Shown one piece after another: positions 56,710-64,000 of a DNA stretch of 64,000 nucleotides. Position numbers and translations under genes: made by a program. Where the stretch lies: contig DASZTW010000005.1 of the NCBI GenBank assembly GCA_035547835.1, forward strand, positions 496,001-560,000, in the 5' to 3' direction. Position 1 is the stretch's first letter. Every line of letters starts with the position of its first letter. Source of the stretch: Acidimicrobiales bacterium (lineage in GTDB: Bacteria > Actinomycetota > Acidimicrobiia > Acidimicrobiales > Iamiaceae). Below the pieces are notes generated by a model that saw nothing but the letters and a program-made list of their open reading frames with translations, made no database searches and had not been told where the DNA came from.

Positions 56710-57966
56710 GTGGAGCTGATGGACCCGAACGCCATCGAGGTCGAGCACGTCACCAAGGCCTTCAAGCTGTACCGCGACAAGGCGCAGTCCGCGAAAGAGC
56801 GCGTGATCAAGCTCGGTCGCATGCCGTACGAGGAGTTCAAGGCGCTCGACGACGTGAGCTTCGAGGTCGCGCAAGGCGAGACCGTCGGGCTGCTCGGCCA
56901 CAACGGCTCCGGCAAGTCCACGATGCTCAAGTGCATCACCGGCACGTTGCGGCCCACGTCCGGCCGCATCCGAACGTTGGGGCGCACCGCCGCGCTGCTC
57001 GAGCTCGGCGCCGGCTTCCACCCCGACCTGACCGGCCGCGAGAACGTGTACCTCAACGGGTCGATCCTGGGCCTCGACCGGCACTACATCGACCGGGTCT
57101 TCGACGACATCGTCGACTTCTCCGAGATCGGCGCGTTCATCGACAACCAGGTCAAGCACTACTCCTCGGGCATGTACTCGCGGCTCGGCTTCGCGGTGGC
57201 GGTCAACGTCGACCCCGACGTGTTGCTCGTCGACGAGGTGCTGTCGGTGGGCGACGAAGCGTTCCAGCGCAAGTGCCTCGACCGGGTCAAGCAGTTCCAG
57301 CGCGAGGGCCGGTCGATCCTGCTGGTCAGCCACTCCGCCGACCTGATGCGCCAGACGTGCGACCGGGTGGTCGTGCTCGATCACGGCAGGGTCGTCAGCT
57401 CTGGCGAGCCCGGCCAGGCGATCCGGGACTTTCGCGACACGCTGCTGGCCGGCGGGCTGGCGCAGACCAACGAGGTCGACGTCGCCGCCAACCGCCCGCC
57501 GCCGCCCACCAAGGAGATGTGGTTCACCGAGATCCTCATCGAGTACCCGGGCGGGTCGGACCAGTGCCACCCTGACGACCCAGTCCGGGTACGGGCGCAG
57601 TTCGACACCCGCTCGCGCATCGACGACTGGATCGTCGGTTTCATGATCCACGACGCGGCCGGGAACCTGATGGTCGGCAACAACTCCGAGATCCTCGGCG
57701 TCGAGTTCGCGCCCGCCGACGGCCCCGGCGAGGTCACGTTCGACTTCGCGCGGCTGCCGCTGCTCGACGGCACCTTCATGATGTCGTTCGACCTCACGAC
57801 GCACGGCAGCGGCCGCATCTACGACCACCGCGAAGGCCAGGACTTCCTCAAGGTCGTGAACCTCACCAAGTCGATCGGCGTGGCCAACATCCCGATGGAG
57901 ATCCACCTGCGATCGGACTCGCCCCGCCCCGATAGCGTGCGCGCGGCGATGGAGGCGCAGCCGTGA
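56710..57966 (+). CDS. wzt: ABC ATPase of polysaccharide exporter with C-terminal cargo domain (Wzt-like)
   Basis: The 418-residue protein has an N-terminal ABC domain (GLLGHNGSGKSTMLKCITGT Walker A, LELGAGFHPDLTGRENVYLN, VKHYSSGMYSRLGFAVA signature, VLLVDEVLSVGDEAFQ Walker B). About 165 further residues form a beta-sandwich-like domain (MWFTEILIEYPGG to the end). In Wzt of E. coli O8/O9a such a domain binds the modified end of the glycan. With an FkbM methyltransferase next door, recognition of a methylated cap is plausible. The start is GTG at 56710. Confidence 0.92.
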   Translation: MELMDPNAIEVEHVTKAFKLYRDKAQSAKERVIKLGRMPYEEFKALDDVSFEVAQGETVGLLGHNGSGKSTMLKCITGTLRPTSGRIRTLGRTAALLELGAGFHPDLTGRENVYLNGSILGLDRHYIDRVFDDIVDFSEIGAFIDNQVKHYSSGMYSRLGFAVAVNVDPDVLLVDEVLSVGDEAFQRKCLDRVKQFQREGRSILLVSHSADLMRQTCDRVVVLDHGRVVSSGEPGQAIRDFRDTLLAGGLAQTNEVDVAANRPPPPTKEMWFTEILIEYPGGSDQCHPDDPVRVRAQFDTRSRIDDWIVGFMIHDAAGNLMVGNNSEILGVEFAPADGPGEVTFDFARLPLLDGTFMMSFDLTTHGSGRIYDHREGQDFLKVVNLTKSIGVANIPMEIHLRSDSPRPDSVRAAMEAQP

Positions 57967-57990
57967 GCCCAAAGCGATGAAGGCACACCG

Positions 57991-58899
57991 ATGAAGGCAC
58001 TGGTCACCGGTTCGACCGGGTTCGTGGGCCGCCACCTCGTCGCGCACCTCGACAGCTGTGGCGACGACGTGGTGGGCAGCGATCTGCTCCACGACGGCGT
58101 CGACATCTGCGATCCCGGCGCGGTGGGCACCCTCGTGCGCAGGGTGCGGCCCGACGCCATCTACCACTTGGCCGGCTGGGCCGACGTGGGAGGCTCGTGG
58201 TCGGCACCGACCCAGGCGTTTCGCGCCAACGCCGAAGGCACGCTGAACGTGCTGGGCGCGGCGACCGAGACCGGGGTGGAACGGGTGCTCGCCGTGTCCA
58301 GCGCCGACGTGTACGGGAAGGTCAGCGAAGCCGAGTTGCCGCTGACCGAGGACTCCCCGCTGCGCCCCGTCAGCCCCTATGCCGCCAGCAAGGTGGCAGC
58401 CGACTACCTCGGTCTCCAAGCCTGGTTGGGTCGGCAGCTGCCGGTGTTGCGGGTGCGGGCGTTCAACCATCTCGGTCCCGGTCAGACCGACAAGTTCGTG
58501 GCCTCGGCGCTGGCTTCACGGATCGCCCGCGCCGAGGCAGATGGAACCCACACGATCACGGTCGGGAACCTGTCGGCTCGCCGCGATTTCACCGACGTGC
58601 GCGACGTGGTTCGTGCGTACCGCCTCCTCGTCGAGCGCGGAGAGCCGGGCGCGGCCTACAACGTCTGCTCCGGCACCGACGTGTCGGTCCAGGAGCTCGC
58701 CGACGACTTGCGTGACCTGGCCCGGCTACCGATCACGTTCGAGACCGATCCCGACCTGCTGCGCCCGGTCGACGTGCCGGTGCTGCGGGGCGATCACGCC
58801 CGCCTGACGGCCGCCACCGGGTGGGAGCCCGAGATCCCCTTGCACCGCACGCTCGTCGACCTGCTCGACGACTGGCGCAAGCGGGTCGCCAATCCCTGA
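57991..58899 (+). CDS. rmd: GDP-6-deoxy-D-lyxo-4-hexulose (GDP-4-keto-6-deoxymannose) reductase-like epimerase
   Basis: The 302-residue extended SDR has VTGSTGFVGRHLVAHL, a catalytic Ser/Tyr in SADVYG and YAASKVAADYLG, and RAFNHLGPGQTDKFVASALA, typical of Rmd/NDP-sugar epimerases that act after Gmd. The expected product is GDP-D-rhamnose. It is 24 nt downstream of wzt. gmd follows after one opposing regulator gene, which strengthens the assignment. Confidence 0.82.
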   Translation: MKALVTGSTGFVGRHLVAHLDSCGDDVVGSDLLHDGVDICDPGAVGTLVRRVRPDAIYHLAGWADVGGSWSAPTQAFRANAEGTLNVLGAATETGVERVLAVSSADVYGKVSEAELPLTEDSPLRPVSPYAASKVAADYLGLQAWLGRQLPVLRVRAFNHLGPGQTDKFVASALASRIARAEADGTHTITVGNLSARRDFTDVRDVVRAYRLLVERGEPGAAYNVCSGTDVSVQELADDLRDLARLPITFETDPDLLRPVDVPVLRGDHARLTAATGWEPEIPLHRTLVDLLDDWRKRVANP

Positions 58900-58921
58900 T
58901 CGGTCCCCCAGCAGTCGACGC

Positions 58922-60489
<1,568 letters not shown>

Positions 60490-60523
60490 ACTGGCGCGGC
60501 TCGCACCACCGGCCCGCGGAAGC

Positions 60524-60542
60524 GAGCCGTCCGCGACGGCTC
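60524..60542. terminator. Terminator between gmd and protein B gene
   Basis: GAGCCGTC-CGC-GACGGCTC is a perfect 8-bp stem with a 3-nt loop in the 51-base gap between converging genes. Confidence 0.6.
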
Positions 60543-61992
60543 AGGCGCCCGTGTCGCTCGCGGGATCGTCCACCAGGCGCAGCGGGTGGTGACCCGCACT
60601 CGCGTCGCGCCTCGTGCGGCGCCCCGCGAGGTGCTCGACTTCGTCGAACCCGCCCGTGTCGTCGTTCACGCCGAGCCTCGCCGCAGTGCGCTCGAGACTG
60701 CGCGTGAGGCGACCGAGGGAGCGCACGTCGACGCTGGCGTCGAGGTGGCGGACCAGGGCGCCCAGCCGCTCGGTGACCACGCCGAGATCGCCGGCCAGGC
60801 GCGTCAGGTCGTCGGCTCCGGGTCGGTCAGCTCGCCGCTGCAGCGCCGAGCTGACGTGCGTCTCGACTTGCCGGCCGAGCAGCCGGAGCTCGCCCTCGAG
60901 GTTGCGCTCCAGGCGAGACAAGTCGCCGCTGACGTCGGCTTGCCGGTCGCGTTCCACCGCCGCGAGCATCCGTACGGCATCGCGCAGGCCCGCGTGCAGC
61001 TCGGCGAGCTCGGCGGCCTCCGCTCGGGGCCGGCGCTGACTTTCGGCGAGCTGCTCCGCGAGTGAGGCGACCGCCGCCTCCGAACGCTGCATCTGCGCGG
61101 CCAGCACCGCGAACTGCTGGAGCGACTGGTCGCGGAACTCCTCTTGCACACGCCGTAGCTCTTCGTCGAGTGCCGGCACCACGCCGCCTTGCGCTGCGGG
61201 GGCGCCCTCGGACCGCAGCGCGACAGTGCTGAGTTGACCGGCGACCGCTTCCGAGACGAGCTCGGCCACACCGGCAACGTCGACTTGGATGCTCATCTCG
61301 GCCAGGGCGGCTTCGATCGCCGCGGTCAGCTCGCCAGAAGTGACGGGATGCGACCCGGCCGGGGCGGGAACCAGGTCGCTCGACGCCACGCTGGGCATCC
61401 GCAGCGCGTGACCGGCGCCATGGCGCTCGTCGGTGTGCGCCGCGTCGTCGACTTCGTACCCGTCGTCGGCATCATCGGCATAGGCGTGCTCGCTGGTCGA
61501 GCGCGACGGCGGGACGATCGGCACCGGACCGGTGAGCGGGCCGGTGGCGGTCGCCGGCGGCGGGAGAACGGCCGCTCGGGCCCTCACGTCGTCGGTGAAC
61601 AGATACGACAGAGGTTGTCCTGGCCTCGCGGCCAGGACCACCTCGTCGTCGGAATCAGCGGGCACCACCACCAGCTCGACGCTCCGCATGGGATCGCGCG
61701 AGCGGGCCGCGGCTTCCCGGATGGCAGCCCCTGCGGTGAGATCGCGGATGACCGACTCGGGGACGATGTCGCCCGTGCGGTGCACTTCGACCTCGAACGC
61801 CGCAGGGCCCGGTTGTGGGGACAGGAGGCGGCCGATGCGGGAGGGATCGGCTTGTGCCAGCTGCTCGAACAACCGGGCCACCATCTGGCCACCAACCGGG
61901 TCCGCGGCGACGTGCGGCGACGTCATCGCGCCACGGAGCATGGCCTCGAGCAAGTCGGGCCCGGCCCCGGGGAACGGGGGATGGTCAGCCAT
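60541..61992 (-). CDS. Uncharacterised coiled-coil protein B, paralogue of protein A
   Basis: The 483-residue protein belongs to no known family. Its N-terminal domain of about 130 residues (LLEAMLRGAMTS, MVARLFEQLAQADPSRIG, ELVVVPADSDDEVVLAARPG) aligns by eye with that of the protein at 23178-24674. A Pro/Asp-rich linker follows, then MSIQVDVAGVAELVSEAVAG, matching VSLQLDTQELSEVVHDAVGG of protein A. A long coiled coil completes it (RRVQEEFRDQSLQQFAVLAA, LERNLEGELRLLGRQVETHV). It has no export signal, so it is cytoplasmic. It is 9 nt downstream of the choice-of-anchor P gene and belongs to that operon. Confidence 0.75.
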   Translation of the reverse strand: MADHPPFPGAGPDLLEAMLRGAMTSPHVAADPVGGQMVARLFEQLAQADPSRIGRLLSPQPGPAAFEVEVHRTGDIVPESVIRDLTAGAAIREAAARSRDPMRSVELVVVPADSDDEVVLAARPGQPLSYLFTDDVRARAAVLPPPATATGPLTGPVPIVPPSRSTSEHAYADDADDGYEVDDAAHTDERHGAGHALRMPSVASSDLVPAPAGSHPVTSGELTAAIEAALAEMSIQVDVAGVAELVSEAVAGQLSTVALRSEGAPAAQGGVVPALDEELRRVQEEFRDQSLQQFAVLAAQMQRSEAAVASLAEQLAESQRRPRAEAAELAELHAGLRDAVRMLAAVERDRQADVSGDLSRLERNLEGELRLLGRQVETHVSSALQRRADRPGADDLTRLAGDLGVVTERLGALVRHLDASVDVRSLGRLTRSLERTAARLGVNDDTGGFDEVEHLAGRRTRRDASAGHHPLRLVDDPASDTGA

Positions 61993-62001
61993 GTGCGGTG
62001 A

Positions 62002-62841
62002 TCAGGACGCGACGGGAGCGACGCGTTGACGCCGCTTGCGCACGTACAAGACGCCACCGGCGAGCACGGCGATGCCACCGACGATCGGCAGACCCTCCAT
62101 CGGGAACGACGGGATCGGGCTGGTCGCGGCGTTGACGCCGCACGTCACCTTGCCGATGTTCACCGAGGTGCCCGTGGCCGTTCCCAACACGCTCAGCGCG
62201 TCGAGGTGCAGCGCGGTCGCGGTGACCTGGCCACCGCTACCGGCCACCGTGGCCGGGGAGATCGCCAAGTTGGCGATGCCCGGGATGTTGACGTTGGGCA
62301 GCGAGATGTTGATCGGCGTGCCGTTGGCCAGTTGCAGGTTGACGATCTGCGCGTGCGCCGTGGCGTTGCCCGACGAGTCAGCCGTGCACCACTCCAGGAC
62401 GGCGTCGGCCTTGATGGCCCCGCTCAGCAGCGACACGCCACCGGAGGGTGCGCCCGTCACGGTGCAGGTGCCGTCGTTGCCGATCTGGACCAGGCCGCCC
62501 TGGCCGACGGCGCCGGCGCAAGCAGCCGAAGTGCCATCGGTGAACGCCCGAGCTTGCTGGACCAAGGCGCCGGCGGTGGCCACGCCACCGAGTGAGCCCA
62601 ACAGGCCCACCGAAGGAGCGGTGTTGCCGGTGTGGGTCTCGGTAGTGCCGTCGTTGGCGGCGGTGTAGACGCCGGTGTCGACGGTCGGGATGCTGAGCAA
62701 GGTGACGTCGATGGCGTGCCCGGTCGATTGCGAGGTGTCGGCATACGCCGGCACGGACATCAACAGCACGCCGACGGCGGCGAACGCGACCAGGGCGAAC
62801 ACCCTCGATCGTGCGCGTCGGTGATGGGTTGGCTTCTTCAT
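62002..62841 (-). CDS. Choice-of-anchor P family surface protein
   Basis: The 279-residue protein has a signal peptide (basic start, then VFALVAFAAVGVLLMSVPAYA) and a beta-rich exported domain (LHLDALSVLGTATGTSVNIG then KVTCGVNA). It ends in a hydrophobic helix (GLPIVGGIAVLAGGVLYV) with a basic RKRRQR tail, the mark of choice-of-anchor P proteins that are membrane- or wall-anchored. Its ATG overlaps the stop of the GT2 gene (ATGA) with GGAGG in that gene's last codons. Confidence 0.82.
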   Translation of the reverse strand: MKKPTHHRRARSRVFALVAFAAVGVLLMSVPAYADTSQSTGHAIDVTLLSIPTVDTGVYTAANDGTTETHTGNTAPSVGLLGSLGGVATAGALVQQARAFTDGTSAACAGAVGQGGLVQIGNDGTCTVTGAPSGGVSLLSGAIKADAVLEWCTADSSGNATAHAQIVNLQLANGTPINISLPNVNIPGIANLAISPATVAGSGGQVTATALHLDALSVLGTATGTSVNIGKVTCGVNAATSPIPSFPMEGLPIVGGIAVLAGGVLYVRKRRQRVAPVAS

Positions 62842-64000
62842 GTTTCCTCCCGCGTTGAGACTGAGACAGTCGGTGCAGTGATGGTGGTTCTACGGGCGAA
62901 CCGGCCGGTCACGAGAACCGGTCGCGGCGATTCGTCGGCCGGGGCGGCGAGGGCCGCTGCCGGATAGACGGACTGGAGCTGGCTCTGGTAGGGCGAGGCG
63001 ACCGCGGGGCGCAGGGCGACGGTCGGCCGACGCCGGGCGAAGGAACCCCGGGTGCTGAACCCGCCGGCGAGGCGCCGGGCGAAGCCGGGCAGCGGTCCGT
63101 GCGCCAGCCGAGGCACCAACCGCTCCGTCTTCTTCCAGTCGTGGCGCGACGCCACCAGCCGGATGAACGCCCACCACACGGCCAAGTGGTGGAAATACGT
63201 GTAGCCGACGTTGACGGCCGCAGTGGCGAACGCCTGAGGCCACGACAAGTTGGGGGCGTTGCGGCGCTTGTGGATCGGGCCCCAGATCATGAAGGGCGCC
63301 AAGCCGAACAGCAGGAACAGCGGCAAGATGCCCCAGGCGCCGCCGCGGAACCAGCCCATGAACCCGCCCGGGCTGGTGGCCAGGTAGTAGAGGGCAACCG
63401 CGGTGACGCCGCTGTACACCAGGCCACCGATGAGCTGCAGCCACGGCAGGCACAAGAAGTACGCGATCTCGAGGGCGCCGGCCGTCGAGACCTTCATCGA
63501 CCGCATGACCGGCCACAAGTACCGGATGCACTGCATCGAGCCCTGCGACCACCGACTGCGCTGGCGCAACAAGGGCCGCAAGCTCTTCAGGCCTTCCTGC
63601 GCCACCCATGTGTCGTGGCAGTACTCGTTGCGGTGGCCGGCGAGCAGGACGTGGATCCCGAGCTCGAAATCCTCGAGCAGCGCGCCGTGCCATGGTTCCG
63701 CCTCGGGCCCGCCGATCTCTCGCAGCACGGACAGGCGGCTGAACTGGCCGTTGCCGCCCATGCCCACGCTGTCGACCTTGCGACGCAGCAGTTGCATGCC
63801 GGCGATCGGGCCGGCGAACTCGAGGTCCTGCAACCGGATGAGCATGGAGTCGCGCTGCAACTCGCTGAGCGGGCCGCCGGGAGCGTCGAGGTGGTCGGTG
63901 ACCCGGACCTCGATCTGCACCGCACCCACGGCGGGGTCGCCGAAGCAGCCGTCGCCCGCCACGATCGAGCAACACGCAGGGTCGAGCCGCGCGTCGGCGT
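62838..64000 (-). CDS. Processive GT2 (cellulose synthase-like) glycosyltransferase, 5' end outside window
   Basis: The C-terminal 387 residues are visible and the frame stays open to the window edge (ADARLDP just before the edge recalls the DxD region). LLEDFELGIHVLLAGH holds the catalytic ED and RQRSRWSQGSMQCIRY the QxxRW motif. Four or five membrane helices follow, then a basic tail. This is a family 2 membrane synthase building a linear glycan and extruding it. It is first gene visible of the operon with the choice-of-anchor P protein and coiled-coil protein B. Confidence 0.9.
   Translation of the reverse strand, partial: ADARLDPACCSIVAGDGCFGDPAVGAVQIEVRVTDHLDAPGGPLSELQRDSMLIRLQDLEFAGPIAGMQLLRRKVDSVGMGGNGQFSRLSVLREIGGPEAEPWHGALLEDFELGIHVLLAGHRNEYCHDTWVAQEGLKSLRPLLRQRSRWSQGSMQCIRYLWPVMRSMKVSTAGALEIAYFLCLPWLQLIGGLVYSGVTAVALYYLATSPGGFMGWFRGGAWGILPLFLLFGLAPFMIWGPIHKRRNAPNLSWPQAFATAAVNVGYTYFHHLAVWWAFIRLVASRHDWKKTERLVPRLAHGPLPGFARRLAGGFSTRGSFARRRPTVALRPAVASPYQSQLQSVYPAAALAAPADESPRPVLVTGRFARRTTITAPTVSVSTREET

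Noticed and set aside
54553-58470. A 1305-codon minus-strand frame running antisense through the exporter genes
   Set aside because: Only its last 338 codons (FkbM protein) look like protein. The rest mirrors the wzm, wzt and rmd genes with His/Arg/Asp-rich composition typical of shadow frames in high-GC DNA.

Overview
The window is about 64 kb of very GC-rich, gene-dense chromosomal DNA from an actinobacterium. A member of the Acidimicrobiia or a relative fits best, but no rRNA gene is present to settle this. The evidence is the mix of actinobacterial marker families (CarD, DUF3499, DUF5719, a Trm112-like protein, a long ribosome hibernation factor, choice-of-anchor P and DUF222/HNH proteins) and the gene order hpf, secA, prfB, ftsE, ftsX, ahcY, a PGI/PMI isomerase, Trm112 and manB. 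In mycobacteria and streptomycetes that order frames mtrA-mtrB-lpqB. Here no mtrAB or lpqB is visible between ahcY and comF. That interval holds an ammonium transporter, a short-chain dehydrogenase, a degenerate RuBisCO-like protein and an unfamiliar coiled-coil protein. No tRNA, rRNA, CRISPR array, transposase or phage gene was found. Layout. 1-12.2 kb is metabolic and accessory: a phosphodiester glycosidase (cut by the window edge) coupled to a membrane esterase, a small-molecule kinase with an internally deleted oxidoreductase, a CMD/SDR pair, two TetR regulators, a ferritin-like hydrolase plus EthA-like Baeyer-Villiger monooxygenase unit behind a perfect 31-bp operator-like palindrome, an Rv1264-like adenylate cyclase, and a fatty acid desaturase with a coiled-coil tail. 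12.2-24.7 kb is housekeeping: CarD, carbonic anhydrase, a crotonase, ftsX, ftsE, prfB, a methyltransferase relic, secA, an orphan NarL-type response regulator, hpf, a ComF-like protein and coiled-coil protein A. 24.8-33.1 kb holds the RuBisCO-like protein, an SDR, amtB, ahcY, the PGI/PMI isomerase, Trm112 and manB. 33.6-48.1 kb has an HNH protein whose 72-bp C-terminal repeats are shared antisense with a giant membrane protein, then a CPBP protease, DUF3499, ftsH, a thioredoxin-like protein, DUF5719, a GT2-membrane protein and a small coiled-coil protein. 48.3-64 kb is a cell-surface region: a SpoIID/DUF4214 protein, three GT4 glycosyltransferases, an FkbM methyltransferase, an ABC-2 exporter (Wzm/Wzt type), rmd and gmd, then an operon of a processive GT2, a choice-of-anchor P surface protein and coiled-coil protein B. 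How the genes fit together. The PGI/PMI isomerase and ManB can supply mannose phosphates. Gmd and Rmd would turn GDP-mannose into GDP-D-rhamnose. The glycosyltransferases and FkbM enzyme could build and cap a glycan, and the ABC transporter with a C-terminal cargo-binding-like domain could export it. This recalls the Gmd/Rmd/Wzm/Wzt set used for the D-rhamnan A-band antigen of Pseudomonas, placed in an actinobacterial surface locus. The observations I rate highest are the RuBisCO-like protein lacking the canonical catalytic lysines and metal ligands, proteins A and B as an apparently undescribed paralogous family, and the antisense-shared repeats. All functions are read by eye from sequence patterns; no database search was possible.
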